Source of the DNA: Undibacter mobilis
GTDB lineage: Bacteria > Pseudomonadota > Alphaproteobacteria > Rhizobiales > Xanthobacteraceae
Assembly: GCF_003367195.1 (NCBI RefSeq)
Contig: NZ_QRGO01000001.1
Location: 2,916,884-2,980,883, forward strand
DNA: 64,000 bases
Direction of reading: 5' to 3'
This document shows, piece after piece, positions 9,707 through 19,726 of this stretch (position 1 is the first letter of the stretch; each line of letters opens with the position of its first letter). The position numbers and the translations under genes were made by a program. Below the pieces are notes generated by a model. That model saw only the letters and a list, made by a program, of their open reading frames with translations, was not told the DNA's origin and searched no databases.

Positions 9707-10864
9707 ATGAGCGCGCGTGCCTATTTCGACTGGAATGCGACTGCGTCACTGCGGCCTGAGGCACGGGGCGCGATGCTCGCTGCCCTGGACCTGACCGGGG
9801 CGGCGTCCTCGGTTCATTCCGAAGGCCGCGCAGCCCGCGCCTTGGTCGAGAAAGCCCGCGCTCATGTGGCAGCCTTGGTCGGGGGCGAGGCCAAGTCGGT
9901 CATTTTCACAAGCGGCGCCACCGAAGCCAACATGCTGGCGCTGACGCCGCACCTGGTCGTCCTCGGCAAGCAGGTGACCTGCGACCGCCTGATCGTGTCG
10001 GCCATCGAGCATGCCTCGGTGCTCAGCGGTGGCCGGTTTCCGGTCGAAGCGGTCGAGCGTCTGCCGGTGACGGCGGAGGGCGTGGTCGATCTTGTCGCTC
10101 TGCGCGGTCTGCTGACCAAGGGCGGGCGGCCGCTCGTGTCGGTGATGCACGCCAACAACGAGACCGGAGTCATTCAGCCGATCGCGGAGATTGCTGCGCT
10201 GGTCCACGAAGCCGGCGGCATTCTCCATGTCGACGCGGTGCAGACGGCCGGCCGGATCGACTGCGATATCGCGACGCTCGGCACGGATATGTTGACGATC
10301 TCCTCGCACAAGATCGGCGGCCCGCAGGGCGCCGGCGCGCTGGTGCTGAACGGTCCGCAACCGGCGACACCCTTGATCAAAGGTGGCGGGCAGGAGCGCG
10401 GTTTCCGCGCCGGCACCGAAAATGTCGCGGCCATCGCCGGCTTCGGCGCCGCGGCCGCAGCCGCCACTGCCGGCTACCAGGTCGACGCGCAGCGCATGTC
10501 GGCCTTGCGCGATCGCTTCGAGACCCAGTTGACGCGCGCGACCCCCGACGCGGTCGTGTTTGGCGCCGAAGTTCCGCGCCTGCCCAACACCACCTATTTT
10601 TCGGCTGCCGGTCTGAAAGCCGAAACGGCCGTAATTTCCTTCGATCTCAACGGGGTGGCCGTTTCGTCCGGTTCCGCCTGTTCGTCGGGCAAGGTGACCC
10701 AGTCTCACGTCCTGACCGCGATGGCTGCAGACCCGGCGCTGGCCGCCGGCGCGCTGCGCGTCTCGATCGGCTGGACCACGACCGAAGCCGACGTCGAAAT
10801 CCTTCTAAATGCTTGGAAAAAGGTGTCTGCGTCCCTAACTAAAAGGCACGCGCACGCCGCTTGA
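9707..10864 (+). CDS. iscS: cysteine desulfurase, IscS/NifS group
   Basis: PLP enzyme releasing persulfide sulfur from cysteine for Fe-S assembly. The 385-aa protein has the Schiff-base lysine in SSHKIGG (K202), the His before the cofactor in AIEHASV, and the mobile catalytic cysteine in SSGSACSSGK (C325). That loop is the group I (IscS/NifS) type, unlike SufS further down the operon. It is the first gene of the suf operon; no IscR/Rrf2 gene precedes it, and the intergenic control site is an Irr-type box. The gap to sufB is 97 bases with no terminator. Confidence 0.95.
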   Translation: MSARAYFDWNATASLRPEARGAMLAALDLTGAASSVHSEGRAARALVEKARAHVAALVGGEAKSVIFTSGATEANMLALTPHLVVLGKQVTCDRLIVSAIEHASVLSGGRFPVEAVERLPVTAEGVVDLVALRGLLTKGGRPLVSVMHANNETGVIQPIAEIAALVHEAGGILHVDAVQTAGRIDCDIATLGTDMLTISSHKIGGPQGAGALVLNGPQPATPLIKGGGQERGFRAGTENVAAIAGFGAAAAAATAGYQVDAQRMSALRDRFETQLTRATPDAVVFGAEVPRLPNTTYFSAAGLKAETAVISFDLNGVAVSSGSACSSGKVTQSHVLTAMAADPALAAGALRVSIGWTTTEADVEILLNAWKKVSASLTKRHAHAA

Positions 10865-10961
10865 ACCGAACTCAACCAGGAACGATCGCGACCAGACACG
10901 CGAACCGACCATAACCGACTGATCCAACCCGCGGTCCTTGAAACCGTGAGCGGAGGGAAGA

Positions 10962-12485
<1,524 letters not shown>

Positions 12486-12504
12486 GAGAGTCAGAGAGAA
12501 GAAA

Positions 12505-13266
12505 ATGTCACTGCTTGAGATCAAGAACCTGCATGTTGAGATCGAGAATGAGGGCAAGAAGATCCTCAACGGTCTCAATCTGACCATCGAGAAGGGCCAG
12601 GTCGCCGCCATCATGGGGCCGAACGGCTCCGGCAAGTCGACGCTGGCTTACGTGCTTGCCGGCCGGCCCGGTTATGCCGTGACCGAGGGCGACGTTTTGC
12701 TCAACGGCGAAAGCATTCTCGAGATGGAGCCGAACGAACGCGCCGCCAAGGGCGTATTTCTCGCCTTCCAGTATCCGGTCGAGGTGCCGGGCGTTGCCAC
12801 GATGACGTTCCTCCGCACCGCGCTCAACGCCCAGCGCAAGCTGCGCGGTGAGAACGAAGTCTCGACGCCGGAATTCATAAAGATGGTGCGCGACACCTCC
12901 GACAAGCTCGGCATCAGCCCGGACATGCTGCGCCGCGGCGTCAATGTCGGCTTCTCGGGCGGCGAGAAGAAGCGCGCCGAGATTTTGCAGATGGCGATCC
13001 TGCAGCCGAGCCTTGCCGTGCTCGACGAAACCGACTCCGGTCTCGATATCGACGCGCTGAAAACCGTGTCGGAAGGCGTCAACCGCCTGCGCTCGCCGGA
13101 GCGCTCGATGATTGTCATCACGCATTATCAGCGTCTGCTCGACTACATTGTGCCGGATGTCGTTCACGTGATGGCCAAGGGCCGCGTCGTGCGCTCGGGC
13201 GGCAAGGATCTGGCGCTCGAACTCGAGGCCAAGGGCTACGCGCAATACACGGACGAGGCGGCGTAG
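12505..13266 (+). CDS. sufC: SufC ATPase of the Fe-S assembly complex
   Basis: Soluble ABC-type ATPase that drives conformational change in SufBC2D. The 253-aa protein has Walker A GPNGSGKS (38-45), a FSGGEKKR signature and Walker B ending in LDETDSGLD, the form typical of SufC. The ATG at 12505 lies 20 bases after the sufB stop with AGAGAGAAGA upstream; a longer in-frame extension overlaps sufB and is unlikely to be used. Confidence 0.97.
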   Translation: MSLLEIKNLHVEIENEGKKILNGLNLTIEKGQVAAIMGPNGSGKSTLAYVLAGRPGYAVTEGDVLLNGESILEMEPNERAAKGVFLAFQYPVEVPGVATMTFLRTALNAQRKLRGENEVSTPEFIKMVRDTSDKLGISPDMLRRGVNVGFSGGEKKRAEILQMAILQPSLAVLDETDSGLDIDALKTVSEGVNRLRSPERSMIVITHYQRLLDYIVPDVVHVMAKGRVVRSGGKDLALELEAKGYAQYTDEAA

Positions 13267-13275
13267 GAACGCACG

Positions 13276-14580
13276 ATGGCTGATGTAACTCCCATCAGGA
13301 CCCCCGCCGAGCAGGCGATCGCAGCCGCCTTCGATAGCGCGCGCGGCACGCTGCCGGGCAAGGGCGCGGTCGCGTCGCTGCGCGAGGACGCTTTCAGGCG
13401 CTTTGACGCCACAGGCCTGCCGACGCGCCGCGTCGAGGCGTGGAAATACACCGACCTGCGCACCGGTTTGCGCGAGGCGCTGCCGCTTGCTGCGCCGCCG
13501 GATGCGGCAGCGAAGGCAAATGCGAAGAACGCCGGCGCCGTGTTCGCGGCGTTAAAGCCGCGCAAGCTGACTTTCGTCGACGGCGCTTTCGTGCCGGAAC
13601 TGTCCGACCTGTCGCCGGAAGCGGGGCTGTCCATCGGCTCGATGGCCGAGGCGCTGACCAAGGGCGATGCCGACGTCACGGCCAAGCTCGGCCAGACTTT
13701 TGAAACCGACGACATCGCTGTCGCGCTCAACACGGCGCTAATGGGCGACGGCGTGGTGATCCGCGTCGCTGCCAATACGGTGCTGACGCGACCGCTGCAT
13801 CTCGTCTTCGTGACGCAGAGCGAAGCCTCATCCTTCACGCGCTCGCTGGTCGTGGTGGAGAAGGGCGCGAAGGCGGTCATCGCGGAGAGCCATGAAGGCG
13901 TTGCCGCTCAGGTCAACACGGCGCTCGAGCTGATCGTCGGCGACGGCGCGGAAGTCGATTACTACAAGGTGGTCGCCAATCGCGGCATTCATCTCGGTAG
14001 CTTGTTGCTGAGCGCCGGCAAGAACGCGCGCTTCGACACCTTCGTGCTCAATCAGGATGTCGGCATTGTGCGCAACCAGAGCTTCGTTCGCTTTGCCGGC
14101 GAGCATTCCAAAGGCGCCATGCGCGGCGTCAATCTGGTACGCGGCAAGGAGCATGTCGACAACACGCTGCTGATCGAGCATGTCGCCGCCCATTGCGCCG
14201 GCCGCGAGCAGTTCAAGGCGGTGCTGGACGGCGAAAGCCGTTCGGTGTTCCAGGGCAAGATCGTGGTCAAGCCCGGCGCGCAGAAGACCGACTCCAAGAT
14301 GATGACGCGGGCACTGCTGCTGTCCGACGACGCTGAGGCCGACAACAAGCCCGAACTGGAAATCTTTGCCGACGACGTGGTTTGCGGCCATGGCGCCACC
14401 GCCGGCGCGCTCGACCCCATGCTGAAATTTTATCTGATGTCGCGCGGCATCGACGAGCAGCAGGCCGAGGCGCTGCTGATCCAGGCTTTCATTGGCGAGA
14501 CCGTGGAAGAGATCGCGGATGAGGGCTTCCGCGACGCCATCATGACCGCGGCGCTCGCCTGGCTGGAGACGCGGGGATGA
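13276..14580 (+). CDS. sufD: Fe-S cluster assembly protein SufD
   Basis: Partner of SufB in the SufBC2D scaffold, implicated in iron entry. The 434-aa protein has an alpha-helical N-terminus containing RRVEAWKYTDLR, a beta-helix core, and the C-terminal signature CGHGATAGALDPMLKFYLMSRGI with the conserved catalytic-region His. It starts 10 bases after sufC and its stop overlaps the sufS start (ATGA), so the two are translationally coupled. Confidence 0.96.
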   Translation: MADVTPIRTPAEQAIAAAFDSARGTLPGKGAVASLREDAFRRFDATGLPTRRVEAWKYTDLRTGLREALPLAAPPDAAAKANAKNAGAVFAALKPRKLTFVDGAFVPELSDLSPEAGLSIGSMAEALTKGDADVTAKLGQTFETDDIAVALNTALMGDGVVIRVAANTVLTRPLHLVFVTQSEASSFTRSLVVVEKGAKAVIAESHEGVAAQVNTALELIVGDGAEVDYYKVVANRGIHLGSLLLSAGKNARFDTFVLNQDVGIVRNQSFVRFAGEHSKGAMRGVNLVRGKEHVDNTLLIEHVAAHCAGREQFKAVLDGESRSVFQGKIVVKPGAQKTDSKMMTRALLLSDDAEADNKPELEIFADDVVCGHGATAGALDPMLKFYLMSRGIDEQQAEALLIQAFIGETVEEIADEGFRDAIMTAALAWLETRG

Positions 14581-15824
14581 CCATGCATCCAGCGGTTACC
14601 AACGGTACCTACGACGTCGAGCAGATTCGCGCCGATTTCCCGGCGCTGGCCATGCAGGTCTACGGCAAGCCGCTGGTCTATCTCGACAACGCCGCCTCGG
14701 CGCAGAAGCCGCAGGCCGTGCTCGACCGGCTGATGAAGGCCTATACGCGTGAATACGCCAATGTGCATCGCGGCCTGCATTATCTTGCCAATGAGGCGAC
14801 CGAGGCTTACGAGGGCGCGCGCGAGAAGGTTCAGAAGTTTATCAACGCGCCGCGCAAGGAAGAGATCATCTTCACGCGCAACGCCACCGAGGCGCTCAAT
14901 CTGGTGGCCTCAAGTTTCGGCGCCGGGCGTTTCAATGCGGGCGACGAGATCGTCCTTTCGATCATGGAGCACCATTCCAACATCGTGCCGTGGCATTTCC
15001 ACCGCGAGCGCAGTGGTGCGGTGATCAAGTGGGCGCCGGTGGATGAGGAGGGCAATTTCCTCCTCGATGAATTCGAGAAGCTGCTCACGCCGCGCACCAA
15101 GATCGTGGCGATCACACAGATGTCGAATGCGCTCGGCACTGTGGTGCCGGTGAAAGAGGTCGTGCGTATTGCCCATGCGCGCGGCATTCCGGTGCTGGTG
15201 GACGGTTCTCAGAGCGCCGTACATATGGATATCGACGTCCAGGACATCGGCTGCGATTTCTTCGTCATGACCGGCCACAAGCTCTACGGCCCGACCGGCA
15301 TCGGCGTGCTCTGGGGCAAGATGGAGCACCTCGAGGCCATGCGGCCGTATAACGGTGGCGGCGAGATGATCCGTGAGGTGTTCGAGGATCGCGTCACTTA
15401 TGGCGAACCGCCGCACAAGTTCGAGGCCGGCACGCCGCCTATCGTTCAGGCGATCGGCCTGGGCGCTGCACTCGATTACATTCAATCGATCGGCAAGGCG
15501 CGCATTCGCGCTCACGAATTGGAATTGTTCAAATATGCCCACGAGAAGCTGGGCCAGATCAACTCGCTGCGCATCATTGGCACGGCCAAGGATAAAGGCC
15601 CGATCGTCTCTTTCGAGATGCAAGGCGCACACGCTCATGATATTGCCACTGTGATCGACCGCTCCGGCGTCGCCGTTCGCGCCGGCACCCATTGCACCAT
15701 GCCGCTGCTCGCGCGGTTCGGTGTTACAGCGACGTGCCGGGCTTCGTTCGGCCTCTATAACACCAAGGCCGAGGTGGATGCTCTGGCCAGTGCGCTGATC
15801 AAGGCGCAGGAGTTCTTCGCGTGA
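14577..15824 (+). CDS. sufS: cysteine desulfurase SufS
   Basis: Group II cysteine desulfurase feeding sulfur to SufB. The 415-aa protein has the PLP lysine in TGHKLYGPTG (K235) and the active-site cysteine in RAGTHCTMPL (C373), set in the short lobe typical of SufS and different from the long flexible loop of the IscS-type enzyme at the operon head. Its ATG overlaps the sufD stop by 4 bases; a second in-frame ATG six bases later is equally possible. SufE is not seen in this window. Confidence 0.96.
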   Translation: MTMHPAVTNGTYDVEQIRADFPALAMQVYGKPLVYLDNAASAQKPQAVLDRLMKAYTREYANVHRGLHYLANEATEAYEGAREKVQKFINAPRKEEIIFTRNATEALNLVASSFGAGRFNAGDEIVLSIMEHHSNIVPWHFHRERSGAVIKWAPVDEEGNFLLDEFEKLLTPRTKIVAITQMSNALGTVVPVKEVVRIAHARGIPVLVDGSQSAVHMDIDVQDIGCDFFVMTGHKLYGPTGIGVLWGKMEHLEAMRPYNGGGEMIREVFEDRVTYGEPPHKFEAGTPPIVQAIGLGAALDYIQSIGKARIRAHELELFKYAHEKLGQINSLRIIGTAKDKGPIVSFEMQGAHAHDIATVIDRSGVAVRAGTHCTMPLLARFGVTATCRASFGLYNTKAEVDALASALIKAQEFFA

Positions 15825-16243
15825 CTGACAACACCAGCGACGACACCGTGAAGCAGGACGCGCCCATTGCAGTGGCGCCGGAAATCAGCGACCCGAACGC
15901 GGCCGTGAGCGGGTCTTCTGCGCTGCCGCAGGAGGAGCTCAACCGGATGACCGACGAGATTATCGCCGGCATCAAGACCGTCTACGACCCGGAAATTCCG
16001 GCCGACGTCTACGAGCTCGGCCTGATCTACCGGATCGACATCGGCGACGACCGCACGGTGAAGGTCGATATGTCGTTGACCTCGCCGAACTGTCCGTCGG
16101 CGCAGGAACTGCCGATCATGGTCGAGAATGCGGTGTCCGCGGTGCCCGGCGTCAAGGAAACCAAGGTTTCCGTGGTCTGGGACCCGCCGTGGGACCCCAG
16201 CCGCATGTCGGACGAGGCTCGCCTCGTTCTCAACATGTGGTGA
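15821..16243 (+). CDS. sufT: SUF-system Fe-S assembly protein, MIP18/DUF59 family (SufT)
   Basis: A 140-aa protein with an Asp/Ala-rich N-terminal tail (about 45 aa) and then a DUF59/MIP18 domain: IKTVYDPEIPADVYELGLIY, the VDMSLTSPNCPSAQELP segment with the conserved Cys, and a C-terminal WDPPWDPSRMSDEARLVLNMW that is typical of the family. Members act late, in cluster maturation or target delivery. It starts with GTG overlapping the sufS stop, so it is coupled to sufS. The symbol is by family and position. Confidence 0.88.
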   Translation: MTDNTSDDTVKQDAPIAVAPEISDPNAAVSGSSALPQEELNRMTDEIIAGIKTVYDPEIPADVYELGLIYRIDIGDDRTVKVDMSLTSPNCPSAQELPIMVENAVSAVPGVKETKVSVVWDPPWDPSRMSDEARLVLNMW

Positions 16244-16296
16244 GTTTAAAATTCAGGAATCGGTGCTTAGATAAGGGTCAACTGACGAGGACAATT

Positions 16297-16689
16297 ATGG
16301 CGACTGCCAATCCGAGACCGAGGCCCCAGGTGATGCGGCTGACCGAAGCTGCCGCGACGCGCATCAAGGCAGTCATGGCCAACGCTGACAAGCCGGTCGC
16401 GGGCCTGCGCGTCGGCGTCAAGAATGGCGGCTGCGCCGGCATGGAATACACCATGGAATATGCCGATGCGGTGAAGCCGACCGACGAGGTGATCGAGGAC
16501 AAGGGCGTCAAGATTCTGATCGACCCCAAGGCCGTGCTGTTCCTGCTCGGTACCGAGATGGACTTCAAGACCGAGAAGCTGTCGTCGCAGTTCGTCTTCA
16601 ACAATCCGAACCAGACCTCGGCCTGCGGCTGCGGCGAGAGCGTCCAGCTCACGCCGGCCAAGGCGGGCGACGAAGCCGCCGCGCATTAG
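16297..16689 (+). CDS. sufA: A-type Fe-S carrier (HesB/IscA/SufA)
   Basis: A-type carrier that accepts clusters from the scaffold and delivers them to apoproteins. The 130-aa protein has the three ligand cysteines in the right places: C46 in NGGCAGMEY and the pair CGC at 110-112 near the C-terminus. The ATG at 16297 follows GACGAGGACAATT. It is 53 bases after sufT and 14 bases before the TfoX gene. Confidence 0.94.
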   Translation: MATANPRPRPQVMRLTEAAATRIKAVMANADKPVAGLRVGVKNGGCAGMEYTMEYADAVKPTDEVIEDKGVKILIDPKAVLFLLGTEMDFKTEKLSSQFVFNNPNQTSACGCGESVQLTPAKAGDEAAAH

Positions 16690-16703
16690 AGAAAGCGCCG
16701 GTC

Positions 16704-17165
16704 ATGGACAATGATTTTCTCCATGACCTGTTCGCCGAGTTCGGCGCGATCGAGATCAAACGCATGTTCAGCGGGCGAGGGATTTACGCCCGCGGCGTGA
16801 TCTTCGGCATCGTCTCAAGCGACGATGCCATCCATTTCAAAACCGATGAGACGACGCGCGAGGCCTACGCGCGCGAAAACACCAAGCCGTTGACCTTCAC
16901 CAAGAAGAGCGGCCAGCGCATGGTGACCTCCTACTGGCGCTTGCCGGAGCGGCTTTACGACGACCCGGGCGAACTGGCGGAATGGGCGCGCGCCGCGGCG
17001 AGGGTGGCGCAGGACGTTACGCGCGAGAAATCCACGAGCAAGAAAAAGCCAGCGACCAGGAAGCCGGCCACCAAGTCACTCAAGACGGTCAAGCCGGCCA
17101 AGAAAGTCAAAGGTCGCAAGAAAGTCCCGGCCAAGGCGCGCAGCCGTCCGGTGAAACGCCGCTAG
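16704..17165 (+). CDS. TfoX/Sxy N-terminal domain protein with Lys-rich tail
   Basis: The first about 110 residues are a TfoX N-terminal domain (FAEFGAIEIKRMFSGRGIYARGVIFGIV, then the YWRLPERLYDD segment). In gammaproteobacteria the longer TfoX/Sxy proteins control competence; the single-domain form in alphaproteobacteria has no settled role. Residues 115-153 are a histone-H1-like Lys/Ala/Pro tail (KKKPATRKPATKS...), suggesting DNA or RNA binding. It is the last gene of the suf transcription unit. Confidence 0.8.
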   Translation: MDNDFLHDLFAEFGAIEIKRMFSGRGIYARGVIFGIVSSDDAIHFKTDETTREAYARENTKPLTFTKKSGQRMVTSYWRLPERLYDDPGELAEWARAAARVAQDVTREKSTSKKKPATRKPATKSLKTVKPAKKVKGRKKVPAKARSRPVKRR

Positions 17166-17229
17166 ACCTGCTTGACTCCCTCACGGCTTTGCCCGCGGAA
17201 TGGCAAGGATTTCGGGGGCTGGAAGCGTT

Positions 17230-18465
17230 ATGGCGTGGCGTGGGACTGCCCGGGCAGTCGTCCGGACCGTTGGGGTGGTGTCGTCACTGGCGATGAGCGC
17301 GGCCGGCATGGCTCGCGCGGAAGTTCCGGTCACGCCAAGGGCGCCCGGGTTCTGCCAGGATGCCGCGGAGAATGATGACAGCGGTGCCTATTTCGCCATT
17401 GGCGAGAATTGCATCAAGGTCAGCGGCAGCATCTCCTACACCTACCAGCAGGCGAAGCAGAGCGCGGGCGTGCCGCGCTTCGTCAACCGCAACGGCACCG
17501 TGTCGCAGAATACGGTGTCGCGGACGGCGACCGCCAGCACTGGTCTCGAAGTCAGACGCCAGACGTCGCTCGGCGAATTCAAGTCCACCATCGGCGGAGA
17601 ATGGTCGAAGTCGACCGACGATGGCACGACCAGCGGCAGCGCCTATTTCACCGGCTGGAGCGTCGGTCTGGCCGGGTTGACGGTTGGCTACACCGGCACA
17701 CTGATGGGCTTCTGGGAGGGCAGCTTTCTGACCAGCGCCAGTTCGCCGGGGCGTTCTGCGACCTCCGTCGTCTATGAGCACGCGCTGGATGAGCGCAACA
17801 AGATCGCCGTTGGCATCGAATCCAGTTTGCCGACCTCGCCCAATGCCAGCACCGACATCTGGAGTTTCGATTTCTCCAACCCGGTCTACGCGATGCGCTG
17901 GCGGCGCGAGACCGACGCCTTCACCACGCATGTGTCGGGCGTACTGCGCCGCGCCGACTTTTCGCGCTCGCCTTTGCTGCCGTTCCTGCCGGACACGGCT
18001 GCGACCCGCACCGGCTGGGCCCTCAGCGCCGGCATGAAGATTCCGACGCCGTTCATCGCCGAAGACGATGAGTTTAGTTTTCAGGCGACCTATGCGGTCG
18101 ACGCCTCATCCTATCTCGGCACCACGAACGATCTCGTCGTCTATCAGAGCATCGTGCGCTCGCTCGGCCCGACCAAGGGTTGGAGCGCGGTGGCGTCCTT
18201 TCACCACGCATGGTCGGAGCAATTCGAGTCGAACATTTTTGCCAGCTTTGTCTCGGTCAAGGCCGAGCTTCTGGCCGCCAAGCCGCAAAGCGACACCTTC
18301 CGCACGGCGGTCAATCTCTACTGGAAGCCGGTCGCCCACCTGAAATTTGGCGTCGAGCTTGGCTATGTCGATATCGCGATCGAGCCGAACGGCTTTGCCG
18401 GGTATTTCAGCGGCAACAGTGGCCGCTCGTATATCGGCACATTGTCGGTGTCGGCCGAGCTGTAG
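17230..18465 (+). CDS. outer-membrane porin, Porin_2-like
   Basis: A 411-aa exported beta-barrel protein. From ATG 17230 (GGAAG six bases upstream) it has a signal peptide with hydrophobic core VVSSLAMSAAGMA and a likely cut after MARA. The mature N-terminus continues to GENCIKVSGSISYTYQQ, the opening pattern of the alphaproteobacterial Porin_2 family, followed by alternating aromatic beta-strands and a C-terminal strand (YIGTLSVSAEL). The C-terminal residue is Leu, not the usual Phe. A start at 17200 is possible but lacks a ribosome site. Sequence is diverged from typical Omp2-like porins, so the call is by pattern. Confidence 0.7.
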   Translation: MAWRGTARAVVRTVGVVSSLAMSAAGMARAEVPVTPRAPGFCQDAAENDDSGAYFAIGENCIKVSGSISYTYQQAKQSAGVPRFVNRNGTVSQNTVSRTATASTGLEVRRQTSLGEFKSTIGGEWSKSTDDGTTSGSAYFTGWSVGLAGLTVGYTGTLMGFWEGSFLTSASSPGRSATSVVYEHALDERNKIAVGIESSLPTSPNASTDIWSFDFSNPVYAMRWRRETDAFTTHVSGVLRRADFSRSPLLPFLPDTAATRTGWALSAGMKIPTPFIAEDDEFSFQATYAVDASSYLGTTNDLVVYQSIVRSLGPTKGWSAVASFHHAWSEQFESNIFASFVSVKAELLAAKPQSDTFRTAVNLYWKPVAHLKFGVELGYVDIAIEPNGFAGYFSGNSGRSYIGTLSVSAEL

Positions 18466-18487
18466 CGGGGAGGGCGAGGGATCGCCG

Positions 18488-19552
18488 CTAGGCGACCTGC
18501 ATCGCCTGTTCGGGCAGGACTTCCGGATCGGCCTCGCACAGCACGCGGTTGCGGCCGTGGCGCTTGGCGGCATAGAGGCAGTTGTCGGCGCGCTCAATGA
18601 GAGCGGCCGCGGTATCGCCGGGCTGCAGGGAGGCGACGCCGATCGAAATGGTGACCCGGCCGAGATGCTCGCCGGTGGAGCGCTTCATCAGTTCCTTGGT
18701 CATCACGGCGCGGCGGATGTGGTCGGCGACGGTGAGGGCGGCGCGCAGCACCGTGTTGGGCAGGATCACGGCGAATTCCTCGCCGCCGTAGCGTGCCGCG
18801 GTGTCCTGTCCCTTGACGTTCTGCTTCACGGACATGGCAACGAGGCGCAGCACCTGATCGCCGGTCAGATGGCCGAAGGTGTCGTTGAACTTCTTGAAGT
18901 GATCGATGTCGGTCAGCATCAGCGACAGCGGCTCGCCGGTATCGCGCGCGAAGGCGATCGCGTCCTGCAACGTCGTATCGAAGAACTTGCGGTTGGCGAG
19001 CTGGGTCAGCGGATCCGTCAGGCTCTCGGTGCGCACCGCTTCGAGATTGACCTGAAGCTCGGTGATTTCCTTCTTGGAAGCCGACAGGCGCTCTTCCAGT
19101 TTATGGTTCGACTCTTCCATTTCCTTGGCGGTCGCCACCAGGCCTTCGACAATGGCGCGCAGGCCTTCGCGATCGGAGGCGCCGATCATCTCGCTCATGT
19201 CGGCCAGGCTCTCGGTATAGGTCGAGGCGCTGCCGGCGGCGGCGTCGATCATCGCCATGACCTGCTCGATCTCGCCCATCACCTTGGAGCCCACGGTGTT
19301 GATGCGATCGGTCAGCCGGCTCGGCGCCAGGAAAGTTTCATAGACATTGTCGAGATCGGCCTCCGACAGGGTGCCGTTCTGACTCAGGGTCTCGTTGATT
19401 TTCTGATTGAGCGACGGCTGGTAGCCCGTCGCGTAGGAATACCAGATTTCATAATTGCGCGGTGTCGCGGGCTGACGCAGAGCCTTGATCTGGCTCAGCG
19501 CGATATCGCAGAACGCCATCGTGCGTTCGTGTTCGTCGCTGTGCCCGCTCAT
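18488..19552 (-). CDS. diguanylate cyclase (GGDEF), soluble
   Basis: Makes cyclic di-GMP. The 354-aa protein has no membrane segment: an all-helical N-terminal sensor/dimer part (1-130), a coiled coil (about 140-175), then a GGDEF domain with the active motif GGEEF at 256-260 and the metal-site LTDIDHFKKFND. The inhibitory I-site, normally RxxD at this place, reads KGQD (247-250), so product inhibition may be weak. The stop is 22 bases from the convergent porin end. The signal sensed by the N-terminal part is unknown. Confidence 0.92.
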   Translation of the reverse strand: MSGHSDEHERTMAFCDIALSQIKALRQPATPRNYEIWYSYATGYQPSLNQKINETLSQNGTLSEADLDNVYETFLAPSRLTDRINTVGSKVMGEIEQVMAMIDAAAGSASTYTESLADMSEMIGASDREGLRAIVEGLVATAKEMEESNHKLEERLSASKKEITELQVNLEAVRTESLTDPLTQLANRKFFDTTLQDAIAFARDTGEPLSLMLTDIDHFKKFNDTFGHLTGDQVLRLVAMSVKQNVKGQDTAARYGGEEFAVILPNTVLRAALTVADHIRRAVMTKELMKRSTGEHLGRVTISIGVASLQPGDTAAALIERADNCLYAAKRHGRNRVLCEADPEVLPEQAMQVA

Positions 19553-19726
19553 CCGTAAAAAACCCCCTGGAGGCGTCGTTGCCTGTGGGCGTTATGGCGC
19601 GTCGCTTCGTGGCCGCGTCGCGTCCCCCGACCGGAACGGTATGCGAGGGATATGAATGAGGGGTAAATACGGAACCAGTTAAGGTGGTAGGTCTGCACCT
19701 TAACGCTGGAAACAGCGTAAAGATGC

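Noticed and set aside
9556..9759. 67-codon frame upstream of iscS, checked as a possible IscR remnant
   Set aside because: It overlaps the iscS start in another frame and shows no helix-turn-helix or cysteine pattern.
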